NCBI GenBank assembly: GCA_002699125.1
Contig: PABI01000019.1
Span: 1 to 35,213, forward strand
Length of the DNA stretch: 35,213 nucleotides
Direction of reading: 5' to 3'
Origin: Anaerolineaceae bacterium
Lineage (GTDB): Bacteria > Chloroflexota > Anaerolineae > Promineifilales > Promineifilaceae
The notes under the pieces are model-generated. The model did not search any database and was not told where the DNA came from. It saw only the letters and a list, made by a program, of their open reading frames with translations. Each line of letters begins with the position of its first letter. The first letter of the stretch is position 1. Below, in pieces: positions 25,901 through 33,515 of this stretch. The position numbers and the translations under genes are program-made.

Positions 25901-26828
25901 AGAAGCAAATGCGCTTTTTGATCTTGGCCAAATTTCGCTTAAACAAGGCGATTACCCTTTGGCTGTTCGTCTCAAGCGGCAGGTCTTACAAATAGCTCAG
26001 GAACTAAAAGACAAACACAAAGAAGCGTTCACAACCAACAGCTTGGGCTTATTAGCAGGTCATCAACAAGAATACAGTTCGGCCCGCAGCCATTTGGAGA
26101 AAGCGCTCACGATTTACGAAGAAATAGGCAATCGGCGCGGGATTGGCGTAGTGCTAAACAATTTAGGCACCATTGCCCATATGCTGGGTAACTACGAACA
26201 GGCGCAGCATTTTTACCAACGGTCACTGACAATCCGCCGCGAAACAGGGGAAAGACAGGGCGAAGCAATCATTTTGAATAATCTGGGTGAGGTCTTTGCC
26301 AAGCAACAACAATTTGCTTTAGCCAGAAATTTTTATGAGCAATGTTTAGAGCTAGAGCGAGGAATTGGCCTGCGCTTCTATGAAGCGAGCACCCTTCATG
26401 TTTACGCAGAAACTTTAATTGCCTTAAATGAGCTATCTTTGGCCGAAGAAAATATGCAGGCGGCCCTACTGTTACGTTATGATCTAAATCAGGAAACACA
26501 TCATCTACTACCACCTCAGTTAGGTTTAGCCCACATTGCCCATTTAAAGGGGAATCATGATAAGGCTCAGGCTGGTTTAGAATTGATTATGGCTGAGCTA
26601 TCTTCGCAGACGCTAGATGGCCTCGGCGATCCTTTTGGTTTCTACTGGCTTTGCTACACGCTCTTAGCTTATTATGATGATCCACGCGCAAATCGACTGA
26701 TTAAGGATGCACATCGGCAATTACAGATACGGGCCAATGCTATTCCAGAGTTGAACAGCAGGCAATCCTTTTTGCAAAAGGTGCCTGAGAATCGGGCAAT
26801 CATTGAAAAGCACAAGCAGCTAGAATGA
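22914..26828 (+). CDS. Soluble-adenylyl-cyclase-like cyclase/ATPase/TPR protein
   Basis: The product has 1304 residues with the domain order of mammalian soluble adenylyl cyclase: two class III cyclase domains (about 20-180 and 235-400), a STAND-like ATPase (Walker A GEAGMGKS 446-453; Walker B LLIIEDAHW near 580), and tetratricopeptide repeats (about 850-1300). The catalytic set is split. Domain 1 gives the two metal aspartates, Asp30 (VDISGF) and Asp80 (FAGD). Domain 2 gives Lys285 (DKGC) and Thr344 for adenine choice, and Asn351 with Arg355 (VNLAARF) for the transition state. Domain 2 lacks the aspartates and domain 1 lacks Asn/Arg, so one composite site is expected, making cAMP. The bicarbonate-site Lys and Arg of the mammalian enzyme are Asn76 and Ala164 here. 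No signal peptide is visible. An AAGGG ribosome site lies upstream of ATG 22914. Confidence 0.88.
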   Translation: MHNLVPQFILEQLAQEEQHGTFTAVGLFVDISGFTQLMETLMQHGQHGAEVMASVMLAIFEPLVQFVFEQGGFVSNFAGDAFTAFFPIATAEETAVCTQQAITAAWQAQNHLRTNPTSRTLYGDFQMTAKIGLSLGNAGWGIVTNANQERAAFYFHGTAVEQCALAEKQAAPGEIILDAALAAPAGDWVKLSPRNEFFVVNGRPQTFAPAQPFTPPQPNLPLLGRFFPPELISQPLQGEFRQIVNVFISLPTVQNEAELGPFMQTVFQLQAQFGGVTSRLDFGDKGCTLLLFWGAPIAHETDIERALSFLLALRQQSRVTIRAGVTYRVAHAGFIGSPLHEEFTCYGSGVNLAARFMTNAPPGEIWLDTAVAQRAEDQFALEFAGEHQFKGFDYAQPVYRLGGRQETAVPIFSGQMLGRQQELARLTEFVQPLADGRFAGALRIEGEAGMGKSRLLHTFFSNLSADFGPHQVFLCQTDQILRQSLNPLRYWLQRYFNQSSRQSEAENKALFEHKLEQLLAATPQPALARELERTRSFLGALLDLHWPDSLYARLEPQGRFENTLTALTTLLQAESGQQPTLLIIEDAHWLDDDSRQFLQQLWLTITAVPDIHYPLAIIATSRPEQQIETDASTIPWQTIALGQLTPTELNQLAADLLGDSISPALQTLLADRGEGNPFFTEQIVRYLQEQNLLEETEAGWTVTAVQQTVLPRDVHALLVARLDRLTAEVKNGVQHAAVLGREFEVQLLTLMLRDAENVGTILNEAEQAAIWAALNELRYLFRHALVRDAAYKMQLRARRQALHQLAVTALETLYTNDLTSHYGELAYHAEQANLTAKARTYLHKAGDVAREAYQNNEALDYYGRALALTPSEDSQTRYELLLSLEKIYNWQGKRPEQEALLQTLTELANQAQDKQKQAEILLRQARYSEEMGNYPAEIEAAAKSISLSKEINHHKLIGDGHYHWGTALHWQGKSEQAQSKINEALQIYRTINDRSGEANALFDLGQISLKQGDYPLAVRLKRQVLQIAQELKDKHKEAFTTNSLGLLAGHQQEYSSARSHLEKALTIYEEIGNRRGIGVVLNNLGTIAHMLGNYEQAQHFYQRSLTIRRETGERQGEAIILNNLGEVFAKQQQFALARNFYEQCLELERGIGLRFYEASTLHVYAETLIALNELSLAEENMQAALLLRYDLNQETHHLLPPQLGLAHIAHLKGNHDKAQAGLELIMAELSSQTLDGLGDPFGFYWLCYTLLAYYDDPRANRLIKDAHRQLQIRANAIPELNSRQSFLQKVPENRAIIEKHKQLE

Positions 26829-26842
26829 AAATTTGACCCGGT

Positions 26843-28438
26843 TTAGCTATTGCTGCCATGCCCTCCACTGCCAGAGCCTGTTCCGCTTGTTGTTCCTCCG
26901 GGATCGCCAATAGGGCCTTCGTTGGACCAACCGTGGGAGCGTAGAAACTGGAGCCATTCGGCCGAGGTGATTGTTTTGGGGTCCTGGCGGACAACTGCTT
27001 CGATGTGGGTCAGGAAGGAGATTTCAGTGTAATTGCTCAAAATTTGGACGAGTTCTTCTTCGGTGCCGTTGCCGTCCAGGAATAAATTCACCAGTTCGTT
27101 GTCATTGTCGGGCATGATGTTGCTTTGGAACTCGGTGTACAGTTTGCCAACGTCGTCGCTGCTGGCCATGCCGTCGTAGTCGCGCTGGGTGGGCACGATG
27201 GCGGCAAGCGTATCTAAAACGACGGTGATCAAAGGGGCAACGGCCGTAACAATCCCCCGCCCCGTCATCTTTTCCGCCACACCGCGCACGGGGTACTGTT
27301 GCCGCATGGGATGTTTTTGTAGCCAGCTGCTCCAGTTATCATCCAGCTTGTCACATTCATGAGCGTAGATGATCTGCTCATCATCATATTTGACACGGCG
27401 CAGGATTTCGGTCTGGATATACGGCCGTATCTCCGGAATGGGATGCTTGTCGGTGTCTTCCCGAAAATGGCTGGACATATCATCATCCAGCATGTCCTGA
27501 AAATCGAGGATAATCACCGGCCCGGCCAGCAGCAGGGCATAGGTATCGGCAAACATCTCTTCCAGCCAGTTTAAGCGCCAATCGCCTGCCTTAATGCCCG
27601 CATCTGCCGCCCGTTGCAGTAGTTCATCGCGCAGCATTTTTTGGGTGTCGGGGTGACGGCCGTTCCAAAACAGATGGTGCCCAATTTCATGTGGAATCGC
27701 CAAAAAGTCTCGCGACGGATGAATGCCAGTTTGCATGGAAGCATAGGCCACGCTAATCAACAGCGCATCGGCATATGGCACCAGCCGCGAGCGGATCGAT
27801 TTAGCCAGATAGGTGATCACAAACGTATCGCGTGACAGATAGCCGGCGTCAATGGCCAGACTCAGCGCCATGCGCGACAGTTGATCGGCCATGGCTACCG
27901 TGCGGGCCTGTTGGGTAGCACGGCCGTCCAGCCGCCGGCGCTGGTTTACCGCTTCCTGAATAATACCCAAATCCACCGAAACTTGGCTGACAATGGTGCG
28001 CATCACCGAGCGAGGCGGGCAGTTGGCCACCACGGGCAAATTCTTCTCGGTATAATAGCCATCCAGGAAAAAGGTAAAGCCCTCGTCGGCAAAACGTCGC
28101 AGCGATTCTAGTAAACTCAAGCTGTTGTAAATTTGCATCGTTTCCTGTACGAGTTGGTAAAAATCACGCAGTTTAAAGCTGCGCAGCGGCTTGGGGATGG
28201 CAGACGGCCGTTTCTTGGCCGCCGAGCGCAAAAATTGACGTGGGGTCTCATCTCCCAACGCATCTCGAATGGCAGCAAAGGGGGAGCTGTCCGCCTCCGC
28301 CATCTCGGCACCAAACACGGCCAGAATGTCGTCGGCGTGAGCATCCACCACGTCATTCATCATCTCGATTGTTTCGGCAACGGCCGTTTGCAACGATTTA
28401 ATTCTGGCTTGCCAATCGCGGGGATCATCCATCAACAT
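26843..28438 (-). CDS. Predicted zinc metalloprotease (HEIGH...ExxAD), unknown family
   Basis: The product has 531 residues, with no family I can name. His250-Glu-Ile-Gly-His254 is a zinc-binding HExxH motif. Forty residues later WLEEMFADTY gives Glu294 in an ExxAD setting, which fits the third ligand of a gluzincin. The helix before HEIGH (LLISVAYASMQTGIHPSRDF) and the following helix look like a zincin core. No signal peptide or membrane helix is clear, so it is probably cytoplasmic. The last 20 residues are Gly/Ser-rich (GGTTSGTGSGSGGHG), perhaps a flexible tail or fusion point. AGGAGG lies 7 nt before ATG 28438. It converges with the cyclase gene with a 14-bp gap. It could be an inactive relative, but all ligands are present. 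Confidence 0.7.
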   Translation of the reverse strand: MLMDDPRDWQARIKSLQTAVAETIEMMNDVVDAHADDILAVFGAEMAEADSSPFAAIRDALGDETPRQFLRSAAKKRPSAIPKPLRSFKLRDFYQLVQETMQIYNSLSLLESLRRFADEGFTFFLDGYYTEKNLPVVANCPPRSVMRTIVSQVSVDLGIIQEAVNQRRRLDGRATQQARTVAMADQLSRMALSLAIDAGYLSRDTFVITYLAKSIRSRLVPYADALLISVAYASMQTGIHPSRDFLAIPHEIGHHLFWNGRHPDTQKMLRDELLQRAADAGIKAGDWRLNWLEEMFADTYALLLAGPVIILDFQDMLDDDMSSHFREDTDKHPIPEIRPYIQTEILRRVKYDDEQIIYAHECDKLDDNWSSWLQKHPMRQQYPVRGVAEKMTGRGIVTAVAPLITVVLDTLAAIVPTQRDYDGMASSDDVGKLYTEFQSNIMPDNDNELVNLFLDGNGTEEELVQILSNYTEISFLTHIEAVVRQDPKTITSAEWLQFLRSHGWSNEGPIGDPGGTTSGTGSGSGGHGSNS

Positions 28439-28560
28439 CGTATTCCTCCTATTTTATTGCAACATTGTTTGGAAAAACGCTACCAGCAGGCCGTGACAGC
28501 AGCGTGACGCATTGTAGCATTGTTTCTCGTTTGGATAAAAAGGAGGGTGGGGACAAATTT

Positions 28561-28609
28561 CCCCGGAAACTGCTCTCAAGAGGTTCTGCCTTTTAAAGCG
28601 TTTCCGGGG
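28561..28609. repeat. Palindromic hairpin element, type C
   Basis: CCCCGGAAAC (28561-28570) pairs perfectly with GTTTCCGGGG (28600-28609) around a 29-nt loop containing AGGTTCTGCC, the core also found in the type B hairpin. It lies in the 182-bp gap between the metalloprotease start and the anti-sigma stop. For the anti-sigma transcript it could serve as a terminator hairpin, though no T-run follows. Confidence 0.75.
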
Positions 28610-28620
28610 AGATGTTGTGC

Positions 28621-31413
28621 TTACTGATTATCGCTGTTGTAATCCAGATCGGCCTGCTGGGCGCAGGCTTCCGCCTCCTCGAAGGTCGGGTCGGTGAGCC
28701 CGGACAGGCAGGCCAGATACTGCTCGCTGTGCGCCTGGGCTTGGGCCAACAGCGCATTCAGATCACCACCGGCGGCGGCCGCTGCGGCCGCTTCTTGCAG
28801 CCAGCGGTAGAGGGGAAACTTTTCACCAAAGGAAACCAGTTCCGCATCCGGCTCTGAGGCAGCCAGGTGGCGGGCCAACGCTTCGCGGAAAACGGCCGCA
28901 TTTTCCGGGCCAACTTCATTTTGCCAACTGCGGCTATTGAGCACAGATTGGCGGGCAGGCACGGCTGTAATCGCGTCTGTTCGCGTTGTCAGGTACTCAA
29001 TCCACTGCGTACAGGCAGTGGGGTCTTCAACTCGGTTGGAGACAAAAAGCACAGTTTGCCAGGGCGCAGACAAAATATTGCTGTTCAGTTGAGGCAGCGG
29101 CAAGACGGCAAACGGTTCCGGCACGCCAAGGGCAATGGGACGGTCATCGCTGCGCGTGGTCCACAAGGCAGCACGGCCGTTCTGGATCAGCGAACTCCGC
29201 TCGTCAAAGTTTGCACCGGGCAGTGTGGCATACAGAGCGTTTTGCTGTATCCAGGTAACGTATTGGCTGACAACGGCCGTTACCACCGGATCGGTCAGGT
29301 TCACCGTGCCCGCCGCCACATCCCAGGGCCGCATCCCCTGCTCCAACAGCAGCATCTCGACCACTTCCGGACCAGACAGCACATCGAAGGCAGAGGAAAT
29401 GAAGCCATAGACAGGCGGATCGGCCGTTTGGCCTAGCTGGGCGGCTGTGTTTAGCAATTCGTTTAAGGTCCAATCGGCCGTGGGCAGCGGCACGCCGCGC
29501 TCGTTAAAGCGATTTTCATTGTAGCGCACCACAATCGGATTCACTTCCAGCGGCAGTCCCAACAAAGCCCCGTCCGACTGAAGCACAGCCAACGTTTCCG
29601 GCGCGTAGTCGGCCAGCGTCTCCGGCGAAACCAGCTCCGACAAATCCAACACCGCTCCGGCTACATTCGTTGGGGTCAGACCAATGCCAAACCAGGAAAA
29701 ACAGTCAAACTGCTCGGCCACGTCTTCCAGCGTGAACACGCCGCCTGCCCCTACCCGCGCATTGAACGAGATATCGACGATGATATCCGGATGGGTCTGG
29801 CGGAAGGCGTTGGCGGCTTCCGCCAGGCGAAACTGGTCACCGTAGAAGCGAATGATGGTTGGACCCGTGTCGGGCGGCGGTGAGGCGATGACCGGCACGG
29901 TGGCTTCTGCCTCGGCACTGCCCTCAACCGGGTCAGCGGAAGCGACTTGAGCCAGGGCATCTTCCAAAGGCACGCCGGCCACAACATGCTGGCGCAGCGC
30001 CGGCAGCAAAGCTTCTGCCTGGCCGCGCCGGCTGCTAAACCAGGCACGGCTAATGGCCACCAGAGTGGCGCTGTCGGTCGGCGCGTTATTTTCATTGAAG
30101 CTGTTCGAGATGAGACGATTGGCAGGCACACTGCCGGCCGGCAGTTCCGGCGGATTGTAGACGAGGTATTGCAGCCAGCGCCAGGCAGCTTCCGGCTGGT
30201 CGCTGCCCCGGCTGATAGCCAGGCAGGCAGGCTCGGCAGGATTCGTCATCGCGAGATCGCCCAGCGGAGGAACGGGCAGCCGGCCGAGTGAGTCACCCAG
30301 TCCAAGCTGGCGCGCCTCAAGCGCTGCGGGATTATCCAGCCACAGGCCAACACGGCCGTTGGCAATCAACAGTTCCAATTCTGCCGGATTCACATCGGCC
30401 ACGTGCCCGGCGGCGAGCAGGTTCGCCACGTCTTGAAGGTGGGGTTGTAAATCGGCGGGAGCAATGGTGCCGGTTTCCGCCAGGCTGTTGGCGATTAACG
30501 GCCGTAACAACCGCAGCAGCCCATCCACATCGCCAAAGCCATAACGATTGCCGTCGCCGCTGCTCAATGCTGTGATCATTTGCACTAGTTCGGGCCAGGT
30601 CCACTCAGCGGCGGGCACGGTCACGCCGGCCTCAGCCAGAACGGTTTGGTCAAAATAAAGAAAGGACGGCATAAAGCTGATCGGCAGGCCGTAGGCATAG
30701 TCGCCTGCCTGGCAGCCTTGCAGCGCCCCGGCAAAAAAGTCCTGGGGATTGAGGTCGGTGCTGGTTCGCAGCCGGTCGGCCAGGTTTACGTAGTTTGCGG
30801 CACCGGCAGGATTGCCCTGCAGAACGGCCGCATCTGCCTGGGTCGCCGGGTCGCTGTCTGGGGAAAGGGAGATGACTTGTACTGTAACGTCCGGATTCAA
30901 GCCATTGTACAGGGCAGCGACCAGTTCATACCGACTGCGCTGAGACGGCGGTGCGGCAAAGGTGAGGCTGGTTGGCTCAGCAGCGGTGCTGGCCGGGAGT
31001 GTGGCGTTGGGTACGGCCGTTTCCGTTGGGCTGGTGCTGGTCTGCTCGCCACGGCCATACTGCCACCACAGAGCCACAGCAGCAATGAGCACCACGGCGG
31101 CCACAGCAGCCATTGTTCTAAGAGAAAGCTTTACATTTTGCATAAAAATAGACCTCTTGATCTGTTTATACATCGCCTGCTGAATCTGGACGGCACCGTC
31201 CGTGGCCAGCCGGTACGGCGGCGGCATGTCGGCGCGCAGGTCGGTGATCAACGCATCTTGCCGCGCCAGCCATTGGCGGCAGGCGGCACAGGTGCGCAGG
31301 TGGGTCTCGTAAGCGGCCGTTTCCGCCGCAGTCAGCACGCCGTCACGGTGTGCTTCATATTGGTCCCGAACCACAGCGTGGTCGGGCAAGTCCGCTTGGC
31401 GGAGCAGTTTCAT
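28621..31413 (-). CDS. Anti-sigma factor fused to two extracellular solute-binding domains
   Basis: The product has 930 residues. A cytoplasmic zinc-binding anti-sigma domain comes first, with His38-x3-Cys42-x2-Cys45 in THLRTCAACRQW. One membrane helix follows (about 100-117), then a Thr/Ser/Pro-rich linker. Two ABC-type solute-binding domains follow, at about 135-500 and 545-880. The second has FNERGVPLPTADWTLNELLN and NGRAALWTTRSDDRPIALGV, typical of sugar-binding SBP_bac_1 proteins. Such binding domains normally deliver substrates to an ABC transporter; fused here they would act as the ligand sensor of the anti-sigma factor. The ATG at 31413 has AGGAGA upstream and overlaps the sigma stop by one base (TGATG), so the pair is translationally coupled. 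The frame stays open to 31794 but that is sigma-coding sequence on the same strand. The ligand is unknown. Confidence 0.85.
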   Translation of the reverse strand: MKLLRQADLPDHAVVRDQYEAHRDGVLTAAETAAYETHLRTCAACRQWLARQDALITDLRADMPPPYRLATDGAVQIQQAMYKQIKRSIFMQNVKLSLRTMAAVAAVVLIAAVALWWQYGRGEQTSTSPTETAVPNATLPASTAAEPTSLTFAAPPSQRSRYELVAALYNGLNPDVTVQVISLSPDSDPATQADAAVLQGNPAGAANYVNLADRLRTSTDLNPQDFFAGALQGCQAGDYAYGLPISFMPSFLYFDQTVLAEAGVTVPAAEWTWPELVQMITALSSGDGNRYGFGDVDGLLRLLRPLIANSLAETGTIAPADLQPHLQDVANLLAAGHVADVNPAELELLIANGRVGLWLDNPAALEARQLGLGDSLGRLPVPPLGDLAMTNPAEPACLAISRGSDQPEAAWRWLQYLVYNPPELPAGSVPANRLISNSFNENNAPTDSATLVAISRAWFSSRRGQAEALLPALRQHVVAGVPLEDALAQVASADPVEGSAEAEATVPVIASPPPDTGPTIIRFYGDQFRLAEAANAFRQTHPDIIVDISFNARVGAGGVFTLEDVAEQFDCFSWFGIGLTPTNVAGAVLDLSELVSPETLADYAPETLAVLQSDGALLGLPLEVNPIVVRYNENRFNERGVPLPTADWTLNELLNTAAQLGQTADPPVYGFISSAFDVLSGPEVVEMLLLEQGMRPWDVAAGTVNLTDPVVTAVVSQYVTWIQQNALYATLPGANFDERSSLIQNGRAALWTTRSDDRPIALGVPEPFAVLPLPQLNSNILSAPWQTVLFVSNRVEDPTACTQWIEYLTTRTDAITAVPARQSVLNSRSWQNEVGPENAAVFREALARHLAASEPDAELVSFGEKFPLYRWLQEAAAAAAAGGDLNALLAQAQAHSEQYLACLSGLTDPTFEEAEACAQQADLDYNSDNQ

Positions 31414-32012
31414 CAACTTTCTCCTGGGGCGAGCGACAGGTTTACGGCCGTTTCTTGCTGCGCCGCCAATTTTTCCAGCTGGCGACGGCCTTCGTTGAGC
31501 TGCTGGTAAACCGTGCCCAGCTTCAGATCTAAAATGTCGGCAATATCGCCGCAGGGCAAAGCGTAGCGATAGCGCAAGATGAGGGGCAGGCGCAGCCGGT
31601 CTGGCAGGGTGTTGACCATCTGCCACAGCGATTGGCGGCGCAGCCGCTCTTCCACCAGTCGGGCGGGGTTGGGCGCAGCGCCGCCGACGTGCAGCAGCTG
31701 TCCCGGCCGCAAGCTTTCTAATGAGAGAAAGCGGCGCACTTTTTGGCGGCGCAGGTGGCTGCGGCAAGTGTTGACGGTGACGGCCGTTAACCACGTCTCA
31801 AAAGCGGCATCCCCGGCAAACGTATCGACCTTCTCCATGACGCGCAGAAACGTATCCTGCACCGCGTCTTGCGCGGCAACGTTATCGCGCAAGATGACGC
31901 AGGCAAGGTCGTAAACATATTGCCGGAAGCGGCGAAACAGCTGCGCAAAAGCTTCCAGATCACCCTGCTGGCAGCGGTTCACTAACTGCGTCAGGGCCCG
32001 ATCGTCCGTCAT
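31413..32012 (-). CDS. ECF RNA polymerase sigma factor
   Basis: The product has 199 residues. Region 2 covers about 5-75 (LVNRCQQGDLEAFAQLFRRF, then AAQDAVQDTFLRVMEKVDTF and AFETWLTAVTVNTCRSHLRR). Region 4 covers about 130-185 (TLPDRLRLPLILRYRYALPC, then GDIADILDLKLGTVYQQLNE, a helix-turn-helix that reads the -35). There is no region 3, as in all ECF factors. It directs RNA polymerase to its regulon when released from the anti-sigma factor encoded directly behind it. The start at 32012 has AGGGAT upstream. An ATG at 32045 would add 11 residues but has no ribosome site and lies on the candidate promoter repeat at 32046-32063. Confidence 0.92.
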   Translation of the reverse strand: MTDDRALTQLVNRCQQGDLEAFAQLFRRFRQYVYDLACVILRDNVAAQDAVQDTFLRVMEKVDTFAGDAAFETWLTAVTVNTCRSHLRRQKVRRFLSLESLRPGQLLHVGGAAPNPARLVEERLRRQSLWQMVNTLPDRLRLPLILRYRYALPCGDIADILDLKLGTVYQQLNEGRRQLEKLAAQQETAVNLSLAPGES

Positions 32013-32045
32013 GCATATCCCTGGCTCTGCCCCTGTTCGAGTCAT

Positions 32046-32063
32046 CGTCTATTGTATTAGACG
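32046..32063. promoter_or_regulatory. Inverted repeat upstream of the ECF sigma gene
   Basis: CGTCTA (32046-32051) and TAGACG (32058-32063) are perfect 6-bp arms around TTGTAT. On the minus strand the sequence GAACTT (32087-32092) followed by CGTCCGTCTAA (32057-32067) recalls an ECF-type promoter, but the spacing is longer than usual. The repeat may be an operator or part of an autoregulated promoter. Confidence 0.35.
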
Positions 32064-32108
32064 GACGAGATGCAATTTCTTTAGTCAAGTTCGCGTTTTT
32101 AAATTGGA

Positions 32109-32180
32109 CACTGATGAACACTGGTTAACACAGATAAAAAACAAAAATCAGTGTGAATCTGTGTGAATCTGTATCCCATT
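32109..32180. repeat. REP-like overlapping inverted repeats
   Basis: CACTGAT (32109-32115) pairs with ATCAGTG (32147-32153), and CACAGAT (32129-32135) pairs with ATCTGTG (32158-32164). The unit then runs AATCTGTATCCCATT, close to the end of the 22761-22823 element. It occupies the middle of the 330-bp gap between the divergent sigma and MFS genes. That gap also holds one ACGGCCGT (32207) and the 32046-32063 repeat, and I see no gene in it. Confidence 0.6.
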
Positions 32181-32343
32181 TTTCTTCACTTGCTTAAAGC
32201 TGAAGACGGCCGTTTCCCTCCACCCGTAGATAACCAAAAGCACCCCTTCAGGCTAACCTTTGGCAGGGGACGGGACGATCCACAAAGGCTACACTGATCC
32301 CAGGTTAATCACATTTGAGTCTTTGGGACTTGAAGGAATTTCT

Positions 32344-33507
32344 ATGAACCGCAAACAATTTATGGCCCTTTTCCTATGCAGCCTGACCACCTGGCTGGTC
32401 GGCGTCAGCATCATGCCGATTTTGCCCCTCTATGCCGCCAAACTCGGTGCCTCTTCGGCCACGACGGGCTATTACCTGGCCTTTAGCTTTGCCATGCTGG
32501 CGGCGGGCACGATGCTGGCCGGACGATTATCAAACCGATTGGGACGGCGGCGCGAGCTGATTGTGCTGGCCGGCGTCGTGGCCCTCCCCGCCACCTGGCT
32601 GATGGGGCGCGTGACCACCATCTGGCAGCTCACCCTGCTGACGTCAGTGGTCTGGTTTGCCGCCGGGGTGGCGTTGACCCTGCAAAATGTGCTGATGGGG
32701 CTGTTTGCCGACAAGGCAAGACGGGGTCGCATGTTTGGCCTGTTGGCGTCGACCACCTCTTTGGCCGGTCTCATTGGCGGGCTGGTTGTGGGACGTGTGG
32801 CCGACCATTGGGGCTATACGCGCCTGTTTGCCCTGCTGGCGCTGGTCTGGATTGTGCAGGTGAGTGCCGGTTTGCTGCTGCCGGATACGGGTACGGCCGT
32901 TCCCTCAAAATCCCCCGCCACCCTTATCCCCCGGCGCAAGTTTAGCAAACCGTTTTGGCTGCTGCTGGGTGCCAACATGCTGGTCACCACCAGCGCCTCG
33001 GTGGGCATGATGGGCGGCTCGCTGCGGATGAACGACCAGGGCATCTCGCTCACACTTATTACACTGCTGGCCGCCGTCCAGGCTGGATTGGGACTGATGG
33101 CCAACCCCATTGCCGGGCGCCTATCAGACAAGCTGAATCGGAAAACGGTGCTGACTATTGCCTACAGCGGCCGGGCATTGGGGCTGGTCGCATTGATGCT
33201 GGCCACGTCTCCGGCCGGATTCTGGCTGATGGCCATCTGCTTCACAATAGCGTTCACCAAAGACGCCGTGAGCCCGGCGCTGGTAACCGACATGGCCGGC
33301 GACGGGCAGCTGGACAGCCACATGGCGGCCTTCACCGCGGGCAACTGGTCCGGGCACGTGATTGGCTTTGTGCTGGCGGGCATGGCGATGCAATTTCTGG
33401 GGGCTTCAACAACCTTTTTGCTGGCAGCACTGCTGCCGCTAAGCGCCATTTTGGTGGTGGCGCATCTGGCGGAGGGTGTGGGGGAAACGGCCGTTGTGTC
33501 TGCTTGA
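32344..33507 (+). CDS. MFS transporter
   Basis: The product has 387 residues and about 12 membrane helices. The loop 2-3 signature of major facilitators is present as GRLSNRLGRRRELIVLAGVV, with a weaker copy in the second half (GRLSDKLNRKTVLTIAYSGR). WLVGVSIMPILPLYAAKLG at the start is typical of drug/metabolite exporters of the DHA1 type, but the substrate cannot be told. AAGGA lies 8 nt before ATG 32344; an upstream in-frame start at 32260 has no such site and encodes a poor N-terminus. It is divergent from the sigma/anti-sigma pair, so it may belong to that regulon. Confidence 0.9.
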   Translation: MNRKQFMALFLCSLTTWLVGVSIMPILPLYAAKLGASSATTGYYLAFSFAMLAAGTMLAGRLSNRLGRRRELIVLAGVVALPATWLMGRVTTIWQLTLLTSVVWFAAGVALTLQNVLMGLFADKARRGRMFGLLASTTSLAGLIGGLVVGRVADHWGYTRLFALLALVWIVQVSAGLLLPDTGTAVPSKSPATLIPRRKFSKPFWLLLGANMLVTTSASVGMMGGSLRMNDQGISLTLITLLAAVQAGLGLMANPIAGRLSDKLNRKTVLTIAYSGRALGLVALMLATSPAGFWLMAICFTIAFTKDAVSPALVTDMAGDGQLDSHMAAFTAGNWSGHVIGFVLAGMAMQFLGASTTFLLAALLPLSAILVVAHLAEGVGETAVVSA

Positions 33508-33515
33508 GTGACAGT

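Noticed and set aside
31414..31794. N-terminal extension of the anti-sigma frame
   Set aside because: It is the shadow of the sigma gene on the same strand; the real start overlaps the sigma stop.
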